Source: Diospyros lotus
Lineage: Eukaryota; Streptophyta; Magnoliopsida; Ericales; Ebenaceae
Length of the DNA stretch: 64,000 nt
Reading direction: 5' to 3'
Assembly (NCBI RefSeq): GCF_014633365.1
Contig: NC_068341.1
Coordinates: 6,200,001-6,264,000, forward strand
Position 1 is the stretch's first letter. Each line of letters opens with the position of its first letter. Below are positions 1 through 13,114 of the stretch, in pieces. The translations under genes and the position numbers were made by a program. The notes below the pieces were generated by a model. That model was not told the origin of the DNA, made no database searches, and was given only the letters and a program-made list of their open reading frames with translations.

Positions 1-123
1 GAAATGGTATTATTATAGGTCTCCTTTGTTACGTAAAATGGTTGTGGTCCTGTGGAGGCTTGAACTGCCCCACATTTGGAATGAATAGAAAACGATTTAA
101 GTAAAGGTTATGCTCCTAAATAG

Positions 124-1687
124 GTATGGGACATCAACGGACAGACAGCTACACTTGCACTGGACATGAAGGAGCACAAAAAAGCAGTGACATGTTTTTC
201 ACTTTTTGAACAAGGGGATTGTTTATTGAGTGGATCTGCAGATAAAACTATAAGGGTAATTTTATGTAGTTGGATACATTTTCCAGAGTTTAATCTGAGG
301 ATGCCAAAAAAACATAATTATATCCAATACATCTCGATTTGTCCTTGCTGCAGATGTGGCAAATGATCCAAATGAAACTGGAGTGCATTGAAGTGATAGG
401 AATGAAGGAACCACTTCGAAGTCTAGACACTGATGGCCAACTCATTTTTGCAGTCACAAAAAGCTATGAAATGAAGGTAATCTGTCTAGCACAATTTGCA
501 TAAAACATTTTAAAGGTCCAAATGCAAACTGCATGTACCTAGTTTAATCAGTATGTCAATAAATAGACAATCAAAACTCTATTTTTTCTTCAAACTAGTA
601 TTGATACGAACATCTAACTTGGAAAGGATCCCTTCTTTTGTCAGGTGTTTGATGCATCAAGAACAATCAGAGACCAGTGCAGAGCCAAACATGTGAAGTG
701 TGTAAGGGTAATTCATGGGAAGGCTTATTTAGGTTGCACAGATTCAAGCATACAGGTTGGTTTGATGATCTTGTCTAATAGAAATGTCATCGTCTGATTA
801 AAATTGTAAGTAACTTACAACTCAATTTAGGAGTTATCTATAACAAACAATCGGGAGCGAGAGATGAAAGCACCATCAAAGATTTGGAGGATGCAAAGCA
901 GGGCCATCAATGCCATTGTTGTGTATAAAAATTGGTTATACAGTGCAAGTGCAGTCGTTGAGGGTTCAGATATCAAGGTAAGGAATAGATTTTTTTTTTT
1001 ATTTGCATTTAGTTTCCAGTGAATGATAGTGAAAATAGTACAGGAATGGAGAAGAAAGAGCAAACCCCAAATGTCCATAGTGCCAGACAGAGGAACAAAT
1101 GTGCTGGCAATGGAGGTAGTCGAGGACTTCATATACTTAAAATGCAGTTCGTCACCAAGCATCCTTCAGGTAATTAGTGCATTTTGGATGTATGATGCAT
1201 TTGTCAAGGTTAATGAAATTGAGGTACTTAATGTTTAGCATAAAAAGCGGCCAGTATAGTCCAACAAACAGGCTCATCGAGATAAGACTTTATGGCTACA
1301 ATTATGCATCTGGGCTCCAGTGTCCCTGAAGTGGATCAGCATTATGCCTGATACCATTATATAACCTAATTACTTCTAGCAATGTACATAACCTAGCTGA
1401 TTGGATTGGTAACCTCATCTAACATATAATAATACTTCATGGCTACCAGATCTGGTTGAGAGGGACACAGCAGAAAGTTGGAAGGTTATCAGCTGGGAGC
1501 AAGATAACAAGCCTCCTTGCAGGCAATGATATTATTCTATGCGGTACTGAGACAGGACTAATAAAGGTATGATCTTTCAGCTCATGTGAATCAATCTAGT
1601 TTATACTTTAAAGTAGTTTGTTTAATTGATTGATGGTCTCACCTCAATTCCCTGATCCGGTTTCTATAGGGTTGGATCCCCCTCTAG
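124..1687 (+). CDS. LIN/CERBERUS-type E3 ubiquitin ligase, C-terminal WD40 exons (partial, 5' end outside window)
   Basis: Seven in-frame exons, 124-255, 354-476, 645-755, 831-977, 1044-1169, 1450-1566 and 1670-1687, are joined by GT-AG introns and give 257 residues ending in GWIPL and a stop. The first exon carries a WD40 repeat (LSGSADKTIR); later exons carry further blades (YSASAVVEGSDIK, IWLRGTQQKVGRL). From memory this matches the C-terminal WD40 part of plant E3 ligases LIN-1/LIN-2 (CERBERUS), which have a U-box and ARM-like region upstream and act in ubiquitination; the legume orthologue is needed for rhizobial infection. The U-box part lies outside the window, so ligase activity is inferred. 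LIN-1 and LIN-2 cannot be told apart here. All exons are intact. Confidence 0.85.
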
Positions 1688-3499
1688 CAGCAGATCCCTA
1701 GCAAACGAAGTTGTCATCAGTATATTTCAAAAGCTGCAAAGAGTTTTCAACTGATTTGGTCAACCAGCACAAATATAGCAAATGTATATAGATACAGAAG
1801 GCAAAGCAGTAGCATATGATTGGTTTCAATAGTTAATTACCTTAAAAGATTAGCTCAAATATATTTTGGTTGCAAGACATGCTCCATTGTAAACAAGGAA
1901 AAAAAGAAGAAACATATTTTCACCTATCGTTTCTCATTTTACTAGAAAATTATAATTGAAATTTTACAAAGAACGACCCTCGGTTCTCAATACTTATTTT
2001 TCATATCTGTTATCATGATGCCAATTTGAACAACTAATAGACATTAGACAAAGAATTTTTATGAAACTTGTAAAGGTTTTCATATGTCGCCAGCAAGGGT
2101 CTCTTTCCACAAGTAAAATTCAGACAGTGATGAGCACCCCCGCAACTGAATAAAATCAATTCACAGGAACATCCTTAAATAGATTAGAATTTATATATAA
2201 GAATGTAAATACCACTTACATTACTGGTATTTAGATCATTAGGGAATTTGCTGAGCCCGCAGAGCTAGCAGCGAACTGTAAATCAAGAAATCTCAGACAA
2301 CCTGTTGGTGAAAGACGAGATGTACGAAAATGAATGGACAATGAATATATATATATATATATATACATGTATATTACTTCGCAGAGAAACGGAGAGATAC
2401 CTAGGATACGAGTTTTTTGTCAGTTCGCATTTCCTTTGAACACAAAAAAGGCGGCTAATTGAAAATGAAAATTAAATCAAACGAGCCCTTAAATTTTTAT
2501 TTTTTTTTCTCTAAATGAAAATGAAAATTAAATCAAGAGATTATGAGAATTGCTTCTAAAACACAACGAAATTAATATGATAATTCAAACAGCTGGATTG
2601 ATAATTCACTTTCAAATGCAATGCCCTTCGTCACTGCTCTCTTATATATTTCAAGTGTTAGCTTGAAAGGTAATGGTGAAAAATTTCCTTCATATTAATT
2701 TAAGATGATGCAATAATATATTATAACACAAATTTTTATGAGTCAAAGAATACTAATAACCTATACAATACCAAAAAAAAATATATGATATATAATATGA
2801 AAAAAAAGTGCATCGAACACCAAAAAATGTGCACTATACAAGTATTATGCAAATACATTTTCTAATATTTAATATTTTTTTTATATTAAACAATACATTA
2901 CTCGTTTAATATATTATATTTTTTACATTACACAATATAACAATGCTATAATGACGGACAAGTAATACACTGAGATTAACATCAGTAGGTCATGAGTTCG
3001 ATACTCAACTTAGATAAGGGCCAATGGCCTATCTACAATTTATCGATTTATCTCTTTTATTAAAATCGAGGGCAGGAGCGGTGAGAACCACGCAAGGGCG
3101 ATAATCCCAATATAGCAATGCCATTGATTACCATAGAATTTCCTTAATTAACCACATTACAGTTTTCCATATGTAATAGGAATAAGAAAATGTAAAATAA
3201 ATTAAGACCAGTAACAGATTATAAAATCAATATGGCTATCGCATCAATACAACCCCTCAATACTGTATCGAACACTCCTTATAGGATGACAATAACAATG
3301 ACAACAAATGGTCATCCTCTGTAGAAACTCAAAACCATGCTATAGCGGAAAATGCGGGTGGTTAGTATGACAATAGTCATGGTTATTGACAAGAATAATA
3401 GTACTTAGAAATCTATTCGAACATGTCTAATGTAATGAAATATTGCCCTCCGATCTTTCTGGGAATATATTTCAAGCATTGTCGAATGAAATATTGGTC
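1688..3499. other. Intergenic stretch, AT-rich
   Basis: No coding exon is seen between the LIN stop and the HIG1 gene's 3' end. The stretch holds a short (AT)n microsatellite near 2347-2364 and a SINE-like repeat at about 2945-3115, listed separately. The two flanking genes converge, so this is shared 3' flank. Confidence 0.6.
2945..3115 (+). repeat. SINE-like dispersed repeat, copy 1
   Basis: This block contains a tRNA-like B-box match (gagttcgatactc, near 2994) followed by a segment that recurs in diverged form at 6725-6870 and again near 13640-13790. The recurring part runs from 'cgatttatctc' through 'accacgcaagggcgataat'. Three dispersed copies in one orientation, downstream of a B-box, suggest a tRNA-derived SINE. 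No clear A box, poly-A tail or target duplication was seen. Confidence 0.4.
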
Positions 3500-5721
3500 T
3501 CAATCTTTGTGTGGATGTCCATTTGCACCGAGAAACTTAGCGACGCGCTCTTGCTTTGCTCCTGATCTATGGTCGTAATATTCAACAACAGCAGCTCCAG
3601 CTAGTGCGGCAAGGGTCAGAGCTTGTGCATGCAACCTGTTTTTCCCACCCAAAAAATAGCAGTTACATTCACAATATTGACAATGGCATCAACAAAATAA
3701 ACCAGCAAGCCTCGATCCCACTAAATGGAGTCAAATAAGTTATATTCATGATATTACTAAGATAAACTCGGAAATAAAATATTGAAATAGTCGTCCAATA
3801 ATAACATCATGCTGATTGTACAAGAGTACCTTCAGCTTTAGAATCAAAATATGGAAAAGATGCAAACAGAGATTGACACATCACGTAGTTACCTAGCGAT
3901 GTAGAAAAAATAGCTAACTCTTAAGTACAGTTCAAGAGGAAAACAAAAATATTGAAGTTGCTTCTGATGCTTTATCAGAGACAATTTTAAAGTGCGCCTT
4001 AATCTTTTAATGATTTCCTCCTTATAATTGCGTACTAAGTGGAACTTGGATAGAATCATGAATTACTTAGCAGCATGGGCATGATTGTGTTTTATGCTCA
4101 ATTTCTATCACGTGGCCCATTTAAGTTTTTATTTTTCTAAATTATGTTAATTGCTATAATTACTTGTGTATGTGCTTAATCACAAAATGAATATACAAGA
4201 CTCTTGTGTGTAGTTATGGCCTACAAGAATATTATTGCCAACCTCAACAAGAATGAAAACTGGATGGAAATAGTTATGCCAATCAGCACCATAAAATCCA
4301 GTATTTATTGGAGGAGCAGGCCCGAATGTGATCAATATAGGACCTTCAATGCACAATAGAATATCACAAATGTACCTTTATACTCCATGATCTTTGCTGG
4401 TACTACAAGCTTTTCAGCAATTCCAATAAGCAGATCTCCATAGCTCACTAGAATGATTGTTGCTAGAACAATCGCTACCAATCATTCATCATGAACTAAG
4501 AACTTCTAATGATTGAAACTTCAGAAAGCTCGTAGCACATGCTAGAACCTAGAGTCTAAAGATACATTCGTGATTGGCATTCTCCTTTCTTGGAATGGGA
4601 AATGCCCAAGGCAATCTCTTAACACGATCTAGTGAGTAGTCTCTATAGGTGTGTTGTGGCCTATTTGGAGAGAGTGCAATACCAGAGGGTTTAGAGTTAT
4701 CATTTTTTTTTTTTTTTTGTTGAGGAAACCAACCTTGTTTATCCTTTTTAGTGGTTGAGTGTGGTGTGCCCCCTCTTCTATTGAGTATTGGGTTAGTTTG
4801 TGGATGACCATCGTGCCCAATGAGCTCCTGTAGATATATAGGCTATTGCTCTCAATCTTGCCATGCCAAGGTTCTTTACCAGGTTTTCCCCTGGATACTG
4901 TTATTTTCTTTTGTTATAGGCCATCGATCATGCCCAGAAAAAAAAAACGTGTGAATGATTTTCCTGATTTTTTATTAACACACAACTCTATTATGCAAGA
5001 CCAAGTAGAAGGCGAGGTAAATATCCAGTCTCCAGATAGTAATTCAACAGTATTCCTCCAAATTTTATCCTAGAATGTCATGAATATGGTTCCAATCATG
5101 AAAGAGACCTTAACCTAGTTTGAAGCATGTTAGGTTCATTCCACATATTGCTATGTTTTATTAGATATTTCCGCATATCAACGAAGCAAATCATAGATGT
5201 TGGGTTCTCAATATCAAAAAGACAAGAACAACATTAAGAACTTCAAGAGGATTACAGCAACAAATGCAAATTGGTGAATTAGTGTTTTGACAGTCCATAA
5301 ATAACAGAACCCGATCCAAGATGTGCATAAACATCAAAACTAATCAAATCCCTAATTTCTCTTCTATTCGCTCCCCAGCCCCCAAATTCCCCCACCAATC
5401 AAACAGATTTATCTAGCACGGATTAGCATTCTGATGAGGGTTTGTAAGAACAAACATCGTCATACCTAGCATGAATGATCTTGACACTGGTCTTCATGTT
5501 GGGTTGGGACCAATTGTAGGCGATCGAACCCGCTACGCCGCTTAGCCACAAACATCCTTCACCAATTTTCAGACCAAACTCATTACAATCAAACCCAAAA
5601 CACATAAAACTTGCATCAAGAAGAGAGAGAGAGAGGGAGGGAGAGAGAGACCAACGGTGCGAAGCTTGTGCTCGACGACCCATTCTCGAATGGAATCGAA
5701 ATTGCTCTTCGCTTCAGCCAT
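3500..5721 (-). CDS. HIG1-domain (hypoxia-responsive family) mitochondrial protein
   Basis: Three minus-strand exons, 5652-5721, 5466-5556 and 3500-3635, join in frame into a 98-residue protein starting MAEAKSNFDSIREWVVEHK and ending GHPHKD. Introns are GT-AG; the second is about 1.8 kb. Two short hydrophobic hairpin segments are visible (around GCLWLSGVAGSIAYNW, residues 24-39, and ALTLAALAGAAVVEYY, about 58-73), separated by a basic loop (NMKTSVKIIHAR). This is the HIG1_N layout, and the sequence closely matches plant 'hypoxia-responsive family' proteins as I recall them. HIG1 proteins sit in the mitochondrial inner membrane and help assemble cytochrome oxidase or respiratory supercomplexes. 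Usual plant length is about 95-100 residues, so the gene looks complete. Confidence 0.92.
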
Positions 5722-6724
5722 TCTTCGTGATTGAAACTCTCAGGGCGGTCTCGGTTTGCGTACTCGTTTCTTCGAGTGATTCGTGAATTTATAGGGGAAA
5801 GCAATGAAGGGTTAATTAAATGTGGGTCCTTTAACTATGTTCTATTTTTATTTTCCGCCCTCAGCCGAATAGCATTACACTTTACACCCCTCATTTTATT
5901 TTATTATATTAAAGGGTGGCCATGCGTGTAAATTAAAAATAAAAAAAGCTTAAATAAAGGTTTATTAATGATGGTTGACAGTTGCAACCTAATTTCATTT
6001 TTAATAAAAATTTAATATAGTAATAAATTTATTTCAAATTTATTATCATTTAAAGAAATTATAAGTGCAAATTTTATTAACTTATTTAATTTATATTTTT
6101 TAAATACAATATTAGAAGATATTTTAAAAATAAAATAGTTTGACAATACTTCATATACCAAATTTGATGTTTATATATTTAATAAAATAGATAATAAATT
6201 ATGAATTCAATCCTGGTAAAATTGTATTTCTTGTTTAATTTCATAGCAGTAAGTACAAATTTTTAAAATAATTGTGAATATTTTAGCAGTCCCCGTTTAA
6301 ATGGGGAGCGGGTGCAATATTTTTAATTAAAGGCTGCTAAGGGAGATAAATTATAATTGAATGGGTAAAGTCAATTGGGGTTGTGAAGTTGGACGGTCCA
6401 CGCGGTCTGTTCTGAGGCGGCTGGCACGTGTCACATTGCGTTTACGTTTGTGATTTGTTGTGTCTAAAAGTGGAAAACCTTGCGACTCGTTTGGTCGCTT
6501 TTATAAAATTGTTACAGAAAATACTATCCGTCAAACAATTTTCACAGTGAGGAAGAAATTGATAAGAGGCTTTTTGCGAATCCTCTCATATTTAAATTAA
6601 TTTTGTATTCAAAATATATAATATAAAAAATAAATAGAATGATGGTCTGAATTAAATTGTGAGCGTGCATTTCGTGGAAGAAAAGTATCTTCTTTGCTTT
6701 GTATAAGTTAATTGGTTGAACTAT

Positions 6725-6870
6725 GATAAGTTAAGATTCGTATCGATAAATTATGGATTCGACTCTTTACTCTGCGTAATAAAGTAAAGTCTTCACCTGC
6801 GATTTATCTCCTTTGTCGAAATTGAGAGCACGAGTAACAAGGGACCACACAAGAATGATAATCTCAAAAG
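6725..6870 (+). repeat. SINE-like dispersed repeat, copy 2
   Basis: Shares with copy 1 (2945-3115) the run from 'cgatttatctc' to 'accacacaagaatgataatctc', at roughly three-quarters identity by eye, and a B-box-like ggattcgactc upstream. Boundaries are approximate. Confidence 0.35.
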
Positions 6871-6999
6871 TATCTTGTTTATAGGGGAAAAATATTGAAA
6901 TGAAAAAAAAAATTACAATTTTTTGTAGTAATTTTGAGTTTTCTTTCAAATTTGCAGGCGATGAAATCAGAGGTAAAAATGAGTATGTTCTTCGAGGTC

Positions 7000-9224
7000 T
7001 TGCATAAATAATGTATGGAGATTAGGTCTTTTGAGATTTATAGTCTCACAAAATGATCTATCGCATAGTTGGGATAAATGCTTTTAGGTCTAGGTGGCTC
7101 ATGAAATTCTTTCAAATAGCAATTGGCAAGTGACTTATAAATTCTTGAGAGGGTCTCTCAAAGGCGTGACGTTTTTCTCCTGAAGCCCGAAAGAAATTTG
7201 GATAAGCTTATAAATAAATTGGCATACATATTCCTTTGCTTAAATACCTCAAAATGATGTTTATTACAACCACGGAATTGGTAAAATGATTCTTGAATAA
7301 GAGACTCTTCATGGCTCTTCAACTGCATCTGAGGGCGATGTTTCCATTAATATTGCATTTCTTTTAATAGGCCCCGAGCTATCTATATGGTTAATTATGG
7401 GGATGAGTCGTAAGACTCAGCAAAAGCAATATATATAAAATAACAAACCATAGTTCGTAACAAATATGGAAAGAAAAATATGAAGTGTTTTATGTACGCA
7501 GACTTGTCCACCTTATCCATCCCAAACTCTTGATATTTCCCATATGATTTTTCATAGATCTGAACACGAGTTATGTTTTGTCCCTAAAATTTATAACCTC
7601 GTGCATTGGCACTTCCCTATTATCACATGCAATTTATGACCACAAAATTTGCACATAAAATATATATTGACCTTTACCCTTTGCTTCTAATGCCTTGATA
7701 AATCTCTTTAACTATATTCTTTAAGTGTTGAAAATACCGTTACCACGTGTTAAAATTCTTCTAACAAAATTCAACATAATAAGTTAAAATAATTATTTTA
7801 ACTAAATATTAGTAAACTAATTTTAAATATAATATTGGACATCATACCTTAAATTATTATTACAATAACCTGACTTGTTCCACTACTAACTCTTATCTCT
7901 TCCTTTAAATTTTTATTTGTAAGCATTTAACTTTCACGGAAGTGCTCTTTATAAAGCTCTTATCCCCTTTTATTTCAAAATTTTTACTCTCATTCTTCTT
8001 ATTTTCTTATTTTTCTTGCGTGAATTATCAAATCAATTTAAATTCAAGCTCATTACATGCCATGTGTCTTGTTTGACAAGTTAAAATTGACACTCAACAT
8101 CAATTTTATAATAACATGGATGCTCCCACAATTTATCAATTTCATCTCAATAAATCAATCTCATATCAATAAATATTTTTTCACATAATTATTTAATGGG
8201 TTGCAGCTTTCAATTAATGCTCATTTATAAACACTGTTTCACTTTTTTGTGACTATAATTGTTTGCAACTGGAAGCAAATAAAAAATTAAGGGTGTGTTC
8301 TCTTTACTGTTTTTAAGTCATTTTTAGTTTTTAATTTTTTAAAAATAATGAAAACGTGTTCTCTTTACTGTTTTTAAAAATATATTTTTGAAAACAAAAA
8401 AAATTGTAAAGAAAACTCAAAACAACAAAAAGTTGTTTTAAGTGTTTTCATCCAAAACAAACTCTAAATTCAAAACATATTTATTTATTTATATTTTATT
8501 ATTGTAATGGGAAAAAATATTACAAAACTCATTAACTTTAAAATGTATATATTTTTAATAATATATTAACATTAAATATTTTCAATTTACTGAATAATTA
8601 AATTTATTGAATAAAATATCATTAATTTTTTTTTTTAAAATTTCAAAGAGAACACATTTTTTAATTTTCTGTTTTGAGAAATAATTTTTTAAAATGAGAA
8701 AGATAATGTGTTTTCAATTTTTTAAAATAGACTATCAAAACAGAAAATTGAAAATGAATTCCAAACTCAAAATTAAAAATTAAAAAACAAAGAGAACGTA
8801 GCCTAAACTTTTTCGTAGCATATACGGGGCACTACAAGCAACGTCTAAAGCCTTAAGTGACGTACAAAACTACGCCCTTCTGGCACCCCACTGGAAAATT
8901 CCAGCAAACGACCCATCATTGGCGAATTAAACCCACGTCACCCATCCAACAACCCCTCGGGCACAACTGCTCATGCTGCAGCCTTCTTCAATTATTAATG
9001 TGCATTTCATTAAATTTATACTAATATCAATTCAAGTTTTCAAAATTTCACGAAAATCCCAACAAAAAATTCAAAAACTTTTAATCCTCTCCTTATTCAA
9101 AAAATATATAAATTTTAATTTCTTCCATTAAAATTTTCAAATCCAAAAATCACCAATAGACCATAAATAATTCATCTCAATTGCAACAAAATTTAATTTT
9201 TCTCAAAATACCAGGGGTATTACA
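7000..9224 (-). mobile_element. Ty3/gypsy-type LTR remnant (minus strand), left boundary uncertain
   Basis: Read on the minus strand from 9224, the sequence opens TGTAATACCCC, a start typical of plant chromovirus LTRs. Further in (around 7400) it has GCTGAGTCTTACGACTCA, a motif I associate with the 3' part of such LTRs. A 513-bp MITE is inserted inside (8291-8803). No opposite LTR, internal coding region or matching target duplication was found, so this is a solo or truncated LTR; the left limit is a guess. Confidence 0.4.
8291..8803. mobile_element. PIF/Harbinger (Tourist-like) MITE, copy 1
   Basis: A 513-bp non-coding element begins GGGTGTGTTCTCTTT and ends AAAGAGAACGTAGCC, imperfect terminal inverted repeats sharing GTTCTCTTT. 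It is flanked on both sides by TAA (8288-8290 and 8804-8806). A three-base TAA/TTA target duplication and GG-starting ends are the hallmark of PIF/Harbinger elements. The interior is AT-rich and matches the copy at 12424-12921 in reverse complement. Confidence 0.7.
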
Positions 9225-9489
9225 AAAGGGATTGAGAGAGGCTATCAGGTGAGGTCCGTAAAAATTGATATATAACCAATAAGATAGTGAATTGAGTTTC
9301 AAAATCTTTTCAATTTGAAGTAACTTTATGCATGAAAAATTGTTTGACCTTTTTAGATCTTTTGAAAAATAGTGATAAAAGTATCTGTTAAAATATTTAA
9401 CTTTAGTTTGTTAATAAAATATTTGAGTATGTTTGGGTGAAGATGAACTTTACAAGATCAATTTTAGAACTAATATTATAAACTATAAA

Positions 9490-10677
9490 CAGAGCCAGCC
9501 CAATCAATTTGGGGCTTTAGGCGAAAAAATTTATCGAGGTCTTCTTAAGAGTATTAATTATTTTATAAAAAAATAAATAATATATTTTTTTACTAAAATT
9601 TTTTATCATTTCATTAAATTAAAAAAAAAGTTGAAGTTCAATGAACTAAAAAATCTGATAATTTGTTAATGATAGTGAATTTTTAATTACAATATAATAT
9701 CTCAGAGATTAAAAAATACTAAACAACCTACTACAATAAACAAAGAAAAAGTAAAACTAATTTTTTCTTGAAACTCTAAGAAAATCCGTGCAACTCAAGT
9801 AGAAAATTATACATTCTTGATTTTTCTATAGAAGAAAACAAAATAAAGCATTAAACTGATAACATTAAAAATGTAAAGTTCACAAATAATGAGCAAATTT
9901 TATTCCACAAATATGTGTTAAACTATATTCAGTTTTTTGGAAAATTAATTTTTCTTGCCTTTTGAAATACAAAATCATTGATTAAATCTCAATAATTAAG
10001 TTTATCTAATAAACCATGTTCAATAGATAATATAGTTAATCTATTTAATATTTCTTGCGACATAGTTGACCTCAAATATGACTTTATTAATTTTAATTTT
10101 GAATTTTTTTTTACAACAGAAGCCATTGAAACTATAATTGTGAATAATATTCTATAAACAACAATATATGCATTTAGAAAATAATCGACTGTTTTGAGGT
10201 AGTGAAGAATTTTCAATATACTATTTTTTCCTCTTAAAAAGTTTCTGTTAACACTCTTAATTCTAAAAATAAATCTAAACCATCTATATCAAAAAGTTCA
10301 TCAAATTTAAGAACATTTCTAAGATTCAAACAATATCCTTTTAAAACATCTTTATCCATTGATTTTAATTTCTTAAAATTGCATAGAAATCTAAATTTTT
10401 TTTCATATATTCCAAATTACTCAAACCTATTTCGAAATGAATAAATGACTTGATCAATCGTGTACATAAAATAATCAACTCTAAAGGATTTTTCAATAGA
10501 TTTTGTGTTATCATCATTGATATTTTCATCAAATTGTATTTTGTATTTAATTTTTTAATCAAATATTTATTATTAAAAATAAAAAAATATATATAACAAA
10601 TTTTTAAAATTTGGGGCCCTCCTAATTTGGGGGCCCCAGGCGACCGTCTTGCTGGCCTTACTATATGGCCGGCTCTG
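9490..10677 (-). mobile_element. Degenerate hAT transposon with transposase C-terminal relic
   Basis: The 1,188-bp element starts CAGAGCCAGCC and ends GGCCGGCTCTG, matching terminal inverted repeats. It is flanked by 8-bp duplications, actataaa (9482-9489) and actacaaa (10678-10685), one mismatch. An 8-bp duplication plus CAG-type ends identify the hAT superfamily. On the minus strand at 9989-10216 a 75-residue frame (SKLKLIKSYLRSTMSQ...) resembles the hAT C-terminal dimerisation region of zf-MYM/TTF-type transposases. The rest of the transposase is missing or decayed, so it cannot be autonomous. Confidence 0.78.
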
Positions 10678-11339
10678 ACTACAAATGCTGAAAATAAATA
10701 CTTAACTAGTTGAAATAAAAGATATAAACGAACAATACAGTGTACAAATGTTTTATAATGGTTTGGTTTAATCAACCTACTCTATTTCCTTAACTTCTTA
10801 TCAAGAATTTCAACAATCCACTGTAATTTTTTGCATGGTCATCTATAACCTCATATTTTAATAAGTGCAATTGTAACTTATACTTTTTGATAAATCAGTT
10901 GTAATCAAATACACAACTTTCATAAGAATCAGTTAAAAATTTTACAAATGTTTTTTATGTGCTTAAGCACAATCCCTTTAAGCTTTAAATAAGGTACAAT
11001 ATAAAGCTTAAATAAGCTTTTATAATGTATCATTCAACCAGAAAATAACTTATCATCGTAAAGTAAAGAGATATTAGAAAGATAAGAAGGTAAGTAACTA
11101 TTTTTTTCTTTTTTTCTAATAGAAGATTAAAACTCAATGTATCTTTTTGGCTTAAAGCATTAGTAGGAATAATTCAAACAACCCTTTAGTTTCTTCATCC
11201 ACTTCTATTTTTTATACTTATCAATGGACATATGTAGGAAAAATTTTATTTTATCGTAAAAAAATGATTAAAATATTCAAATATTATGCTAAATATGTGA
11301 GAGACAAATTAGAGCAAAATATGTGCCTTAATAGCAAAA

Positions 11340-11880
11340 AATGTGCATTAAATACACTTGTACACCTATTTTAACGGCTAGTTCAACGGCTATAATTTTA
11401 ATTTCCAGCACACTTTTACTCGAGTAAAAAATATTTGTAATCGACTAAATTTTGACTGCATTCGAGTACATATAGTTTGTAATTAACTAAAATTGATAGT
11501 TTACTTGATTACAAAACAATTTATACTCGATTGCATTTTTAGACATAAATAATAAATAATTACTCAATTATAAATTAAAATTAATTAATTATACATCAAC
11601 ATTTACTCGATAACAAAAAAAGAATACTCGATTAATTTACTCAAGATGATTAAACTTAAACTCTTACTCAATTTCAAAATTTACATAGTCCATTAATACT
11701 TTAAATACATAGATCCAATATCTGTCAAGGCCAAATTACTCGACTAATAATATATTTTACTTGATTATGTTTTAACTCTTAGTTGATTAATGTTCAAGTA
11801 ATGAAACTTGACATTTTTCATTTCATTTATCACTTGAGTAAAGATAATTTATTGCTCGACTAAAAATATGATATCTTTTG
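11340..11880. repeat. Region dense in degenerate ACTCGATTA motifs
   Basis: About fifteen variants of a roughly 9-11 base motif (actcgattaa, actcgactaa, acttgattac, actcgagtaa) lie within about 500 bp, in both orientations. Just upstream is 'aacggctagttcaacggct', reminiscent of plant retrotransposon LTRs. I could not find LTR ends or a target duplication, so it is left as an unclassified repeat. Confidence 0.4.
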
Positions 11881-12423
11881 AAACATATCAAGCATATTGA
11901 CAGATAAGATATAAAAACGATCTCGATCACAAATAGGCAAAGCATATTAACATATTAAGGTTATCACTCATAAGATTATCAATCTAAACATTTCCTTAAG
12001 AAATATGAGAATTTAGCATATCCTAAAAAAGGATAAAATATTTTTCACTTATATAAAACATATTAACAAATAAACATATCAAGATTCTTCGAGTTTATTC
12101 TTAAAACATCATTATCATAGAACATGTCTTACATTAACGTTTTACATAAAATAATTATCATCAAAACATTAAAGAACATACTTAACAATGTCATTCCGTC
12201 TTAGTCACATTAAGACTCGCATCTCTCGATCTTGGTCATTCGAGGATTTCATGCACTTGTGACTTATTTCTATTGATTTTTTCTTCTAATAGGCTTTTGG
12301 GTCTTTTTGTTTTTCTAAATTTGGATATACTTTCTTAAACACAACATCATCAAATTGAGTTTATAAATTTAACACAAATTTAAAATTAAATATTTTTAAT
12401 ACACAAACGACATAAAATACTAA

Positions 12424-12921
12424 GATTGCGTTCTCTTTACTTTTCAATTTCCAGTTTTAAGTTTTGAATTCATTTTCAGTTTTCTGTTTTGGTAATCAGT
12501 TTTTAGAAAATTGAAAACGCTTTCTCTTTGTCCTTTTGAAAAATTATTCTTCAAAACAGAAAATTAGAAAACGCGTTCTCTTTGAAAATTTAAAAATATT
12601 TGTTAATAATATTTTATTCAATAAATTTGATTATTAAGAAAATTATAAATATTTAATATTAATATATTATTAAAAAAATATAGACATTTTAAAGTTAATG
12701 AATTTTATAATATTTTTTCTCATTACAATAATAAAATATGAATAAATAAATAAATAAATATGTTTTGAGTTTGTTTTGGATGAAAACACTCAAAATAACT
12801 TTTTGTTGTTTTTAGTTTTCTTTATAATTTTTTTTATTTTCAAAAATAAATTTTTAAAAACAGTAACGAGAATACGTTTTCAATATTTTAGAAAATTGAA
12901 AATAGTAAAGAGAACGCAACC
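12424..12921. mobile_element. PIF/Harbinger (Tourist-like) MITE, copy 2 (inverted relative to copy 1)
   Basis: 498-bp element beginning GATTGCGTTCTCTTT and ending AAAGAGAACGCAACC, flanked by TAA on both sides (12421-12423, 12922-12924). Its interior matches the 8291-8803 copy as reverse complement, for example the segment around 'cattacaataataaaatatg'. The same family and the same target duplication size support both calls. Confidence 0.7.
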
Positions 12922-13114
12922 TAAAATTTTAAATATTTGGTTGTGTTCGTGTTTTTTTTTCTTTTTTTTATATTAATTTTACCGCACTATAAGCTTTTCC
13001 ACTATAATATAAAATGTTTCAGTTGCTTCATCCTTGGCAAGCAATATGAGTGAAAAAACGCACATTGAGCATAACAAGACAATGCAACTTGGTATTTCCA
13101 AAATATAGATTAAA

